Made by a program: the position numbers and the translations under genes. Shown piece by piece: positions 22,380 through 33,358 of a stretch of DNA of 64,000 bases (the stretch's first letter is position 1; each line of letters opens with the position of its first letter). The notes beneath the pieces were generated by a model. The model ran no database searches. It had not been told where the DNA came from and was given only the letters and a program-made list of their open reading frames with translations. The stretch is from Nigrospora sphaerica (lineage: Eukaryota > Ascomycota > Sordariomycetes > Amphisphaeriales > Apiosporaceae): positions 3,286,001-3,350,000 of the forward strand of contig JAGVVL010000001.1 in assembly GCA_018287875.1 (NCBI GenBank), given 5' to 3'.

Positions 22380-23208
22380 AGGGAGGAAGGAGGGGCGGCT
22401 GTCTCTGGAACGGGAGGGACGGGGTATGCGCCGGGTCGTCTCGCAAACGACGTACCAAAGGGAGGTCCGAAGGGAGGTCGGGGGCGGACGAGGGGATCGT
22501 GAGGGGAGCGCACGAGGCCGCGTCGGAACACTGCTTTCAAAGAGATACCAAAAAGGACCGGAGCGCAGGTTCAAGACTCGAAATTTTGGCGTCCCTGGGC
22601 TGCAGGTGGCCCGGTCTGGATTGGATGGAACGCCTGCCCACTATTCCCCCCGGCCTGGGCTCCGCATCGGAGCTTATCGACCCCCCCCCCCCCCCATGCG
22701 TCCCGCTAGAGGTACATCCATTACCATATGCTTGTCTTGCGCTGGGCATAAAAGCAGAAGATATGGAGGTTGGCATGATATATATGCTATTCGTACTGAT
22801 AGAACACTCTCACCTGCTAAAGTATTTTCCCCTTCAACTACCTACGTACGCCTGCAAAGCAATGTCGTGGGTATATCCCAGGGCCCGAGGACAGGCCTGG
22901 TGCTCCCATTCATGGACCTAGGGAATCCCATTCTTAGCGCCTTCCGCCTTAGAGTATCGGTGCATTCGAGATGTTAATATGGAGTACCTCTGTTATGTAC
23001 CCAGCGAGGTGGTGAACAAAAAATGGCCCAGCTACGACATTATCAGGTGGCTCTGGCTGGTGTAGCTGCGGCATTTGTTTTGCCACCCTCCTGCAAGGTA
23101 CTTACTTAAAGAAAGTCCATTCATCCTCGTCCAACCTTCGCCGCCCAAGGCTCGCGCCAACCGCTCGTTGCCCTTTACACCAATCGCAAATCATCAAACA
23201 ACATCGCC
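22380..23208. other. divergent promoter between MRPL25 and PRP28
   Basis: About 830 bases between two divergently transcribed housekeeping genes, so probably a shared promoter region. It includes a run of 15 C at 22681-22695. A 183-codon plus frame (22426-22977) is inside the CpG/C-rich tract and shows no recognisable protein features. Confidence 0.55.
22681..22695. repeat. poly-C homopolymer (15 nt)
   Basis: Uninterrupted run of 15 C in the MRPL25-PRP28 spacer. Length in this assembly may be unreliable because such runs are error-prone. Confidence 0.9.
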
Positions 23209-25128
23209 ATGGGTCTCAACGCGAACCCAAAAGTACCCTTCAAGCCATGCTTCATCTCCAAAGCCGAACGAGAACGCCTGGCGGCTGAGGCGCGGGCGAA
23301 TCCCGCCCCGACGAAGCTCGCGAATGCTAAGCCCACGCGGCCGAAGCCGCCGCAGCGCGCCCCGACGCAACCCGCGGCCATGCAGCAGAAGAGCAAGCGG
23401 CCGTCGGCGAACGACGCTGAAGCCGCTCTCATCCGGGAACGGTACATGGGGCCCGGCCCTGCCAAATCCACCTTCTCAGCCAAGAACAAACGAAGGAAGA
23501 CCACGGGCAACAAGTTCAAATTTGACTGGGACCCCGAGGAGGACACCTCCCAAGATCGCCCTGACCAGGTCGCCTTCACCCTACCGCCGCGCGCCGGCAT
23601 AGACGACGACGATGAGGTGAGAGCCTGGGCGAGGAAAAAGGCCGAGACCTTCATCAAATACGATCCCGAGACGGGCGAAGAAAGAGCGCGCGGGTTCCTC
23701 GAGGAAACGGAGCGCGAATTGCAAAGGCACAGCCTCACCCGCCTGGGCAAGCACTGGTCAGAAAAGTCTCTCTCCGAAATGCGCGAGAGAGACTGGAGAA
23801 TATTCAAGGAAGACTTCGGAATTGCCAGCAAGGGCGGGCACATTCCCAACCCCATGCGCAGCTGGGCGGAATCGGGATTGCCTTCCCACCTGCTTAACAT
23901 TGTGGCCAGCGTTGGATACAAGGAGCCGACGCCCATCCAGCGGGCAGCCATACCAATCGCTTTGCAGGCTCGCGATCTTATCGGAGTGGCGGTTACTGGT
24001 TCGGGTAAGACTGCAGCATTCCTATTACCATTGTTGGTTTACATCGACGGGATGCCACCTTTGACCGAGGTCACCAAGAATGACGGCCCTTACGCCTTGA
24101 TTCTGGCACCCACTCGAGAACTGGTCCAGCAAATCGAGACGGAGGCTCGGAAGTTCGCCGGCCCTATGGGCTTTAATGTCATAAGCCTCGTCGGTGGGCA
24201 CTCCCTGGACCAACAAGCAGTAGCGCTTCGCAACGGTGCCGAGATCATTGTTGCCACCCCTGGCCGTTTGGTCGACTGCATCGAGAGGCGCCTGCTTGTA
24301 TTTTCTCAGTGCTGTTACGTCATTATGGACGAGGCGGACCGTATGATCGACATGGGTTTCGAAGAGCCTGTCAACAAGATCCTGGAGGCCTTGCCCGTGA
24401 GCAACGAGAAGCCTGACACAGATGATGCCGAGGATGCCCGGCTGATGCAGGGCTACCTGGGAGGCAAAGACCGGTACCGCCAAACTATGATGTACACGGC
24501 CACCATGCCTACGGCCGTCGAGAAGATCGCCAGGAAGTATCTGCGGCGTCCAGCCACCGTCACCATCGGCAACGCCGGTGAGGCCGTGGACACCATTGAG
24601 CAGCGTGTGGAGTGGGTCAGCGGCGAGGACCGCCGCAAGAACCGCCTCCGGGAGATTCTGCAGCGCGGTGGCTTCGCTCCTCCCATTATCGTCTTCGTCA
24701 ACATCAAAGCCAACTGCGATCACATCGCCCGCGAGATACAGAAAATGGGCTTCAGCACCGTCACGCTGTACGGCTCCAAGACGCAGGACCAGCGAGAGAA
24801 AGCGCTCGCCCAGGTCCGCAGTGGCCAGGTCCAGATCCTGGTGGCGACAGACCTTGCCGGACGAGGCATCGATGTGCCCGACGTCAGCCTGGTCGTCAAC
24901 TTCAACATGGCCTCCTCGATCGAGGCGTACACGCACAGAATCGGTCGTACCGGCCGTGCCGGCAAGAAGGGTGTGGCCATCACGTTCCTGGCCGAGGAGG
25001 ACAAGGAGGTCATGTATGACCTGAAGCAGATGCTCGTCAAGGGAGGCGCCAAGGTGCCCGAAGAGCTGAGGAGGCACGAGGCGGCCGCGCAAAAGCCTTC
25101 GCGCAACGGCAAGAAGATTGAGACTTAG
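23209..25128 (+). CDS. PRP28: PRP28 DEAD-box pre-mRNA splicing helicase
   Basis: U5 snRNP-associated RNA helicase that exchanges U1 for U6 at the 5' splice site during spliceosome activation. Single exon, 639 residues. N-terminal KPCFISKAERERLAAEAR and the segment ETFIKYDPETGEERARGFLE and WSEKSLSEMRERDWRIFKED are characteristic of Prp28. Helicase motifs in order: Q motif with EPTPIQ; motif I VTGSGKTA (about 264); PTREL; TPGRLVD; motif II MDEADRM (about 373); motif III TATMP in place of SAT, as usual in Prp28; ATDLAGRGID; and motif VI HRIGRTGRAG. The ATG at 23209 follows CATCGCC in a fair context. Some relatives have a longer N-terminus, so an upstream coding exon cannot be ruled out. Confidence 0.93.
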   Translation: MGLNANPKVPFKPCFISKAERERLAAEARANPAPTKLANAKPTRPKPPQRAPTQPAAMQQKSKRPSANDAEAALIRERYMGPGPAKSTFSAKNKRRKTTGNKFKFDWDPEEDTSQDRPDQVAFTLPPRAGIDDDDEVRAWARKKAETFIKYDPETGEERARGFLEETERELQRHSLTRLGKHWSEKSLSEMRERDWRIFKEDFGIASKGGHIPNPMRSWAESGLPSHLLNIVASVGYKEPTPIQRAAIPIALQARDLIGVAVTGSGKTAAFLLPLLVYIDGMPPLTEVTKNDGPYALILAPTRELVQQIETEARKFAGPMGFNVISLVGGHSLDQQAVALRNGAEIIVATPGRLVDCIERRLLVFSQCCYVIMDEADRMIDMGFEEPVNKILEALPVSNEKPDTDDAEDARLMQGYLGGKDRYRQTMMYTATMPTAVEKIARKYLRRPATVTIGNAGEAVDTIEQRVEWVSGEDRRKNRLREILQRGGFAPPIIVFVNIKANCDHIAREIQKMGFSTVTLYGSKTQDQREKALAQVRSGQVQILVATDLAGRGIDVPDVSLVVNFNMASSIEAYTHRIGRTGRAGKKGVAITFLAEEDKEVMYDLKQMLVKGGAKVPEELRRHEAAAQKPSRNGKKIET

Positions 25129-25630
25129 CCGACGATGGGACTGGTTAAGGCCATTGGCGGGAAGCCAGGCTGGCTGGTGCGGTACGGCAGGAGGAGGCCC
25201 TGCGATACACGTACATGTATGATGAGATAGGATAGAATGGAGCTGGCAGCTGCGGAGGGCAGCGGGCAGCAAGTGGTCAGTGTGTGTCCGGAGCTCCTGC
25301 GGACCTGGAGCTCCTAGCACCTATAGCGTTGCGAACGAGACAACGCCTCTTACACCATCTTTCCTGACCCATACACTGGTTCCATCGGACAATGCCGCTA
25401 CGGAGAAAAGGGTTTGCTTGCATCGACTCATGATTCCCGGGGCACTGAACGTGCCGTAATAATACCTGCTTACAAAATTATACAACTGACGCCAGAGCAG
25501 TTCGTTCCACCCGTAATGGTTTGCCCTCAGGTTTACTAAATGCCCCCCTACGACCGGGTTGCGACAAGCCGGGTCCAAACCGTCAACTCAGACCTTTCGT
25601 ATCCACCACCCCCGCTAGGTGATGCGTACG
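25129..25630. other. convergent intergenic region
   Basis: About 500 bases between the 3' ends of PRP28 and NSP1. No gene features seen; expected to hold both 3' UTRs. Confidence 0.6.
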
Positions 25631-27907
25631 TCATCTCCGGCCCATGTAGGATCTGTAGAAGCTGTCGGCAGCGTCATGGTCAGGTCCGCCGTACTGGTTA
25701 CCGATTGCCGCGCTGGTCTTCTGTGCCGCATTCACCTTGGCCGTAAGCGCGGCGGCATTGGTATCAATCCACTGCAGTTGCGACAGGTGGCCGTTCAGGA
25801 CGCGGACAATTTGGCTCAGCTGGTTGGGATCGGTTAGCAACGATAAGCCGCAGGGTGCAAATAGGAACGGGGGTTCGGGTCCTACCGGATCGTCAGGCTT
25901 GTTGCCCTTGCTCAGCGTGCCCGAGATATCGTTGATCTCTTTAATCATCTTGGACAAGTCTCGGCCCATCTCCTCCAGCTTGTCAGTCAGCTTCTCGGCC
26001 ACCTTGTACGTCTTCTCGCGCTCCTGGTCAGGGCCGGCAAGCTGCTCGCTTCTGCCGATGTCACGCGTGAACATGGCGTCGACTTCAGCCTCGTACTTGT
26101 CAAGCCACGACTCGAGCTCTTCCTGCTGGCTCTCAACAGTGACGAGGTGTCGCTCGACCTCACGGCTGGCTTTCTCGGCTTCGTAAGTGCTCAAATACAG
26201 CTTCTGAATCTTGTCACCATTGTCGACCAGCAGACGATCCCAGGCCGCAACCTGCGCCGCCTGGTCCTTGAACTCTTTCTGGTACTTGGACAGATCGGTG
26301 GCCCAGCGAGTAATGATTTCGTCCATGGATTTGTTCTTCAACCGGGCGAGCTGCGAAGTGGGACCGGTTGTCGACGCGGCGAGGTTGGCACTGGTGTTGG
26401 CGGTGTTCTGTGCCGATGGGGTCTCGGCAGGCTTGGAACCCCCCGGGGCAGATCCGGCTGCCGATGTTGCCGCTTCGCCAGCTTTGGCGGTGGAAGACGC
26501 CGGTGCGGCTGCGCCGAACAGGGAACTGGCGGGTTTCGCGGCTTGAGCTGGGGCAGTGGAGCTTGCCGGGGCGGCAGCAGCAGAGGCCGGGGCGGGAGAG
26601 CCGAACAGAGAGGCCCCCGGCTTGGCCGGCTCGGTGGTAGCAGTGCTTGTCGCGGGCTTGTTTCCAAAGAGCGACGTGCTCGAGGTTGGAGCGGATGTGG
26701 CAGTGGTGGCAGTGGTGGCAGGGGTGGCCGAGGGGGCAGACGTTGCCCCTCCGGCGCCGGAAAATAGACTCGAGGTTCCACTTGAAGTCGTCGGAGTTCC
26801 AGCATTGGCCTGTCCGAACAGAGAGGGCTTCGCCGGGGCCGCCTCGGTCGAAGCGGCCGGTGTACTGCTCTGCGCCGACGCGGCCGGCTTGTTGAATAAA
26901 CTCGAGCCCGAGGTCTCTGCGGGCTTGGAGCCGAACAGGTTGGGCGAGGAAGCCGCAGGCTTGCTGGTGTTCCCGAACAGGGACGCACCTGAGCTGGCAG
27001 ACTGTGTGGTGGCCGTCTTCTGGGCTGACGCGTCGCCAGATGCGCCGCCGCCGAACAGACCTGCGGCGGGCTTCGTTTCTTTCTTGTCGCCTGATGGGGC
27101 AGCACCGAATAAGTTGGTGGAAGCCGGCGCGCCCGCCGGGGTCGTAGAATTCAGGCCGCCGAACATGGAGGGTTTCGCAGGTGTCGAAGCTGCTGCGGCC
27201 GACTTGTTCGCCGTCGTGTTTCCGAACAATGAAGGGGCAGGAGTGGTAGAGGCGGGAGTAGTGCTGCCAAACAAGTTACTGCTAGACTGGGAGGCGGGGG
27301 GCGTGCTCGCGGCCGGCGGTTTGCTGTCCTTGTTGCCAAACAAGCCGCCCGACGCGAATGAGCCGCCAGCCGTGGGTGCTGTGCTTGAGGTACCCGCGGC
27401 CGGAGGTGTGCTCGTGTTTCCAAAAACGCTGCCTGAAGAGGCGGGCTTGCTGGCAGCACCGCCAAACAGGCCGCCAGAAGACGGTTGGGAGCCGCCTCCG
27501 AACAAGCCGCCAGAAGCAGGCTTGGTGGTGCTGCTGCTACTGTTACCACCGAATAATCCACCAGTGGCTCCCGTGGGAGTAGAGGCACCGGAGCCCGAGT
27601 TCGCGCCCGTTGCAGCGCCGCCGAATAAGGATTTGCTCGCCTCCGCTGGTTGTGCGCCTGTATTACCAAACAAACCCGAACCCGCCGTTGAGGGTGTTGT
27701 GGTGCTGGCTTGGCTGTTGCTGGCTCCGCCCGGTTTGCCGAAAGAGAAGCTTGATGAGCCAGATTGCCCGCCAAACAAGCCAGACGACGAAGAGGCGGCG
27801 GCAGCAGGTGTCGTCGAGCCAAACAGGGAGCCGGTGGCCGGGGCGCTGGAGGTTGTGGCATTATTGGATTGGCCAGCCGCGCTGGCACCACCGAAGGAGA
27901 AGGACAT
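25631..27907 (-). CDS. NSP1: FG-repeat nucleoporin NSP1
   Basis: Central-channel nucleoporin that forms the permeability barrier and a coiled-coil complex with Nup57/Nup49 and Nup82. Two exons, 27907-25886 and 25819-25631, give 736 residues. Residues 1 to about 510 are Ser/Thr/Ala/Pro-rich with many GLFG, SLFG and NLFG units. From about 520 (LKNKSMDEIITRWATDL) the conserved Nsp1 coiled-coil domain runs to the end (DSFYRSYMGRR). The 66-nt intron (25820-25885) has GTAGGA...CAACCAG ends, is in frame and has no stop, but removing it joins KPDDP to LSQIVRVLNGHL as in relatives, so it is probably real. I start at MSFSFGG; an open frame upstream to 28054 lacks FG character. Confidence 0.94.
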   Translation of the reverse strand: MSFSFGGASAAGQSNNATTSSAPATGSLFGSTTPAAAASSSSGLFGGQSGSSSFSFGKPGGASNSQASTTTPSTAGSGLFGNTGAQPAEASKSLFGGAATGANSGSGASTPTGATGGLFGGNSSSSTTKPASGGLFGGGSQPSSGGLFGGAASKPASSGSVFGNTSTPPAAGTSSTAPTAGGSFASGGLFGNKDSKPPAASTPPASQSSSNLFGSTTPASTTPAPSLFGNTTANKSAAAASTPAKPSMFGGLNSTTPAGAPASTNLFGAAPSGDKKETKPAAGLFGGGASGDASAQKTATTQSASSGASLFGNTSKPAASSPNLFGSKPAETSGSSLFNKPAASAQSSTPAASTEAAPAKPSLFGQANAGTPTTSSGTSSLFSGAGGATSAPSATPATTATTATSAPTSSTSLFGNKPATSTATTEPAKPGASLFGSPAPASAAAAPASSTAPAQAAKPASSLFGAAAPASSTAKAGEAATSAAGSAPGGSKPAETPSAQNTANTSANLAASTTGPTSQLARLKNKSMDEIITRWATDLSKYQKEFKDQAAQVAAWDRLLVDNGDKIQKLYLSTYEAEKASREVERHLVTVESQQEELESWLDKYEAEVDAMFTRDIGRSEQLAGPDQEREKTYKVAEKLTDKLEEMGRDLSKMIKEINDISGTLSKGNKPDDPVGPEPPFLFAPCGLSLLTDPNQLSQIVRVLNGHLSQLQWIDTNAAALTAKVNAAQKTSAAIGNQYGGPDHDAADSFYRSYMGRR

Positions 27908-29412
27908 GATAGGCGCCTGAGTGCAGCTCTGGAGTGCTGGTGGTGATAGTGGTGGCAATGCGGTCGTTGTTTGTTTGCGATGCGGAATCGAGATGGGAAC
28001 GCTGGTTGGGAGGAGAGGATGGGTTTCTTCTTCTGGTAGCGTCTTAGAGCCCACTGTTCGTCCTTGCCTTCGCAGCGCAAGTAGGATAGGTGGCTAACGG
28101 CAATGAAAAAGCCGGTGTCTCGGCTCTCCCCCTTCGCTTCTCTCCTAGAAAATGGGAGACGTGTCGCTCGGTGGTGATGTTGCGGTTTGGGTATGGAGCG
28201 TGTTTCCTGGGATGTAGGTAGTAAGTAGGTAGGTAACTTTTTGAGGCAGACGGCCAATCACCGGGCTGGATCACACCTATTGCAACGACTTCAAGCAGCA
28301 GGGTAAAGTTGGGCTGGGAGCTTTTTCTTTTGGCGACTGGAGCTCGCGAGGTACCTGTTTCCCCTGCGGATTCTGCCACGGACAAAGGTACCTCTGCCAA
28401 GCGAACCAGCCAGCTGGACCTACCTTTATTATTGCCACGGCCAAAACGCACCTGCCAACCGGGCAACGCAATGCCGTTCACTTTTTTTTCTGGGCTGGTC
28501 TTGGACTGACAACAGGCTGAGGTATCCGTTCCAACGTGCAACCATTAGTCTGGAGGCTTCCCGTACTGTCTTCGGTGAACGGAACCAATTGCGTGCCCTT
28601 TTTGTAAGGCAGCGGCCCATACATCCAGCCTACACTGTCAGTACCTACCCTAACTGTGTACCCAATGTCCACTGTCTACATCATACCCTCTTCATCTCCA
28701 TGCGTAGCCAGTTTCAGTCCTTTTGTACGGACATGGATTCATCCATCAGGACTCGGTCTACTGTAGACGAGTACATCGTTGATATCCCACTGACGGGGTG
28801 GGAGGAAGTCATTTGCCGGCTCGGAACGCGCGTACTATACAGGAACGCAGGTCTCGGGCATTGCTGCCACAGCCCGTTCAGCCCCCTCGCATGTGGCTTG
28901 ACCACGCGACGAGTTGGTTTGAGTTGGTGAGCATGGATCAGGTCGCATGTACGGGTGCGTACAGAGATGCATTGGGGCGTTGGACACAACTCCAGCCAAG
29001 CCACCATGGCCGTGGTCTAGCCCCCATCGCTCTCTTGGTTGCGATCCATGGCCAAGTCTCGATTCACGGCCGACCACCCACCAGCAACCAAGGGGGGTGG
29101 AACTGCATCCTTCACCACTCCAAGGTCACAAGCTCTGGCCGCCGTATCTATCCTGTCAGCTCCCTATCCTGCCAGCTCTCTCCTCCATATCCGACCTAAA
29201 TTGAGACCATTCATTTCGCATCGTTGTCTCCTGATCTGTCGGTTGTACCAGCACCAATCCATCCCTCGCACCGGCTTGTCAACCAGAGCCCCTCCGACGA
29301 CGCTCGTCCTCCTACTAAAGGCCGATCCCCCGTCCGCCCGCTGCCAACGGGACACGGCCACCCGTGAGCACCTACCTCTCAATCAGCACGACCCCGGCAG
29401 AGCCTCGTCGAG
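27908..29412. other. divergent intergenic region
   Basis: About 1.5 kb between NSP1 and the LAA2-like gene, transcribed apart. A cluster of GTAGGTA/TAAGTAGGTAGGTA motifs lies at 28214-28236. The minus-strand frames that reach into it are extensions of NSP1 reading frames. No further gene is supported. Confidence 0.55.
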
Positions 29413-31109
29413 ATGGCCGAGGAGTGCAAACCCGACAGCCTGGCGCCCCCCGAGCCCAAGGGCCACGACAACGCCGGAGCGCCCGACCATGGTAAGCCCC
29501 CCTTCCCCCTGCGTGCCTTACCCTGGCCCCGATGCCCTCTCCCCGGGCTGCGATGCATGCCATAGCATCTGATTCTCATCTGATTAGCGTCATCAGACTC
29601 GGATGATCACTTTTCGGACGCTCAATCGGCAGCAAGCGCCGGCCCGACATCCCCCATCCCCATAACGAGGGTTGAGAAGGTCGACGAAAAGCCCTCGTAC
29701 GGCGAGGTGCCCGGAACGGAGGCTTATGAGAAGCGAGTGGGCGATGCTGCCCCCGACGAGGTCGCGATCGTGCCCGAGACCAAGACGGAGACGGAGGATC
29801 TTGCTGCCCCGGAACGCTCCTCCGTGCCCAAGACCGTGGTGGACGAAACAGCGGATGCCCCCGGCTCCAAGACGGATGGTTTCCACAAAGACCTCCACCA
29901 AGCAGACGCCACCCCCGACTTCATTAGAAAACCCGACGGTACCGGTGAGGCCAATACCATGCCTGCCTCACTAGAAACCAAGGGAGAAGCAACCGGTACG
30001 GCAGCCAAGTCTTCCTGAGCTACTCGCATCGATTGACCCTACCCTCGTAGATGATGCGCTGCCCTCTCCTGCTGCGGCGTCGCCAGTGGAGGATGAGCAG
30101 AGGGAGTCGTCAACGGCAATATCAACAGACGGCCAGGGAGAGCAGGAGGCGGACAATAGTGTTGACCATGACAACAACCACGATGACGATGACTTTGGGG
30201 ATGATTTTGATGACTTCGAGGAGGGTGGCGAAGATGCCGACTTCGACGATTTTGACGACGGTTTCCAAGAAGCAGAGGCAGACACTGCGGTGCCGTCACC
30301 GACAGCTGTTCCGCCTCCGGCTTCGGTTCCTTTATTTGTACGTCACGAGACGGCCTTGCACGCTAGATCGAGCACACTGCTAACAATGTACTCTCCAGCC
30401 TATATTAGATCTTGACGGCCTTGACTCGGAGGATATTCTGTCCGCTACGGAACCCTACTTGGACGCATTATATCCGCCAGACCTGGCAGAACTACCAGAG
30501 CTCCCCTCACCCCCTAAAGACAACCCCATTTTCTTCAACCCCCGCAGTGCTTCCCTCTGGTCACAACTTGCGGCGCCCCCGCCTCTTCAGCCCCCCGACT
30601 GGATCCGCTCACGCATCCGGCGACTGTTCCTAGTGTCGCTTGGCGTGCCGGTTGATCTAGACGAGATACTGCCGGCCTCGAAGCAGAAGAAGCTCGTTCT
30701 CCCCTCATTGCACCGCGTCTCATCGACTGGGTCCTTGCGGGGGTCAAGCGAATCGCGGTCCGTCTCCCGGCTCAGGAAGTCGGGCGCCAACGAGTCGCTA
30801 GGGTCCGTCGACTCACAAGGCAAGGAGCAGTCTCGCTCCGAATCCAAACCACGGAAAGGGCCGCCAGCGCCGCCAGAGCTTGATTTGGTCTCAGCAAAAC
30901 AGCTCTGCACAACGACAGCCGAGGCTCTTGGCGGCATGACGGACGCCGAACTCAGGCAACACATTGCACGGTTGGAAGAGATGCAGGAGCTGGCCAACGA
31001 ACTGTTGGACTACTGGAAGAAACGAGCCGACGAGAAAATCGGTGATCGCGAAGCCTTCGAAGGTGTGATAGAAAACCTTGTCAAGCACGCTCGGAAGACA
31101 CGAAAATAG
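29413..31109 (+). CDS. LAA2-like AP-1 clathrin adaptor accessory protein
   Basis: Acidic cytosolic protein, probably a relative of yeast Laa2 (YBL010C), which helps Laa1 and AP-1 at the trans-Golgi network. Exons 29413-29491, 29588-29995 (or 29944), 30051-30337 and 30399-31109 give 494 or 477 residues; either donor for intron 2 (GTGAGG at 29945 or GTACGG at 29996) keeps the frame. A conserved block TPSYGEV-like segment (KPSYGEVPGTEAYEKR) lies in exon 2. Exon 3 has a dense acidic stretch with DDDDFGDDFDDFEEGGEDAD, which resembles AP-1 ear-binding DFGxF/FxDF motifs. Exon 4 has LDGLDSEDILSATEPYLDAL and a C-terminal helical segment (LRQHIARLEEMQELANELLD). The Laa2 link is from motif type and layout, not alignment; a general coat-accessory protein is the alternative. 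Confidence 0.65.
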
Positions 31110-33358
31110 GCTCAATGAACTCTCGTTAACAATCGCAGCTGAAGGCGAATTGTCGCACTCGCCAGACTGTCAGACTACCAGACCCGTGGCCCTCCCTAAC
31201 TACCTATATGTGTTAAGTAGGTGGGCTTGGGGCCAGGACGCCGTGCCATTCGAACCTTTGACCACCGGCCATGGACTAAGAGAGCCTGGACAACCTGTAT
31301 ACGTGCATCATATCACCCGCCTGTGATGTACTTACTGTGCTTACATGCTGCCGGGAGGCTAAAGAAAGCACCTAAGGTAGATCACACTGGATTGTCAGGT
31401 AGGCCAGACTGCATGTTCCGGGTAGGATACTTTTCATTAGCTGCACCCGCTCCCCCTTCTACTGTATGGGAGCAAGTAAGACGCATGTAGGCGAGTTCGT
31501 ATTCGCGCAGGATGCATGTCTTGTACCGTGGCCTTCTGTAAGCTGCCACTTAAAAGTAACCTAGCACCAAGGTCCGGGCAGTTGGACGGCGTAGGCAAGA
31601 GAGCACCACCCCAAGAAGATGCCAAGTACGTGAGGTGGTGTATATCAAGCTTGGCCACGGGAGAGAAGGCAACTTGGCGGGGTCCTCATTGGGGGGCCGC
31701 ATACATGCCCCATGTTCCGCCGACCAGGGCCAATCCGATATAGCGGCCGTTCACCTAGATGGTTTCCAGGCTGTTATGGGATGCGTCTCGACACGCTCCC
31801 TCCTCCATGGTGAGGGGCTTACGATTAGGTAGGGAATTCCCGTCGATCAGAAAGACCCCTGAGCTGCCCAAGGAGCGAACCGGCCCGCCTGATGCACCGA
31901 CACAGTACGAATGGGGACGCATACCTACATACATGCCTAAGTACCTAGTGAGGTATTCAAGTACCTGAGATGTATGTACTACAATTGCACGTATGTGCGA
32001 CTACAACTCCTACGTGGTCAAGTAGAGGTTATCTTGGGCTGTTTTCCACACAAAGAAATAGAACTCGGGTTGCGTGTAATCTTGCACGGCCCGGGCTACG
32101 AGGTGGTACCTACCTATCTCACGAGGGGACGTCGGCGTGGCACAGGCAGTGCAACGCCACACAAGCCAGGCAAACTGGTCGATCAGATCAACTACTACCT
32201 CCATCTTGCCCTCTTGTCAGGTAAACCTGGTAGGAAAGTAAAGTAGGTGCAGCCCAGACTTCCTTGCTACACGTGCAGATACATATCCATGCTGCTGCAT
32301 CTTCACTCCCACCCTCCACCGTACCGGGTCCTGGCACACCGCCTGCCGCCAACCGTCCGCGGTGAGATGGGCTCGGAGCCCGCCCGCCAATGTGATCACT
32401 AAAGGGAAGCTTAGCGCGCAAGGTCCAAGCTTTCCAGTTTCTTCAACGGAACCCACCACCTACCATTCATGCAATGCATCCCATCTCCCGCATTGTACCA
32501 AGGGACCAGGGGAAAAAGAAAGAACAGAAAATCATAAGAAGGACAGCCGGAGAGTCGGACAAGACAGCCAGACGGGCAGACGACCGCCATTTCAAGAATT
32601 CAAGCTGGCGAAGAAGCCTCTCCCTACCAGTCAGCTCTTGTGGACTTGTGTCCGGACTGGATGCCCGCGGGTCCTCTTCAGCATCTTCTTCTCCCTGTCC
32701 GCGTACCACCCATACACACAGTATTTGTACGGGCAACTAGGGCCACCGGTACCTGCCTCCCACTGCCCCTCCTTCCGTTTTCAGACGGACCCCGCGGCAT
32801 CACCCTCACGCATACTGACTAAGTTCGAGGTAGCTCATCGGGTGACTGGCTATACTTGATCGCCCGCCTACAGGCTGTACCTAGGGAGTCGAATACCTGC
32901 CCTGCCTGTATTTTTAGTTCACCCACCCATCCTGTCATCCATCCAGTCCCTCCAGTCGACCCTCTTTAGGCTGCCTCATGCCGTTTCGTACTCTCTGCCG
33001 TGTGGATTCTAACATTCACCGGCTCTCGACCTCGGCCCTGTACGGTGTCTCGCACAAGTCGCCTGCGCTCTCGGCTCTTCCTCGTAGCGTCGCCACGTAC
33101 GAAAGCTCCCTATAACCTCTCTCTTCTTTCACAGACACGCATTCCCCCTCACCCCTCTTCATTGTGTACGCAATCTACCCTGGCCGTCCAGCTATCCACA
33201 GCACACCACCGCCGGAACTAACCCCGCCGTTTACTGCTAGTCTCGCTGCTCGTCGCCTTGTCCCGTATCACACACCGGCCCGTCGACCGCAACCGTCCTC
33301 GTCCCTTACCTCCTCCCAGAGATCCTTCATTCGAAACTGCTCGTACCGGAGACTCGAA
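31110..33358. other. intergenic region with aminopeptidase leader
   Basis: About 2.2 kb between the LAA2-like gene and the aminopeptidase. TACCTA/TAGGTA motifs recur near 31198-31220 and 31921-31970. From about 32,880 the plus strand becomes pyrimidine-rich, as in a fungal leader, and includes a likely intron acceptor ending at 33134 (TATAAC, then a long CT tract, CACAG). The frame that enters the aminopeptidase is open through most of 32978-33358; see findings. Confidence 0.55.

Noticed and set aside
24025..25320. 431-codon minus-strand frame
   Set aside because: Antisense to PRP28; no recognisable domain.
26556..27920. 454-codon plus-strand frame
   Set aside because: It is the mirror of the Ser/Ala/Gly FG-repeat region of NSP1; repetitive GC-rich codons leave the opposite strand free of stops.
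33164..33358. Aminopeptidase start at 33164
   Set aside because: That codon is GTG, not ATG. I keep ATG 33359 and treat the upstream frame as a separate hypothesis.
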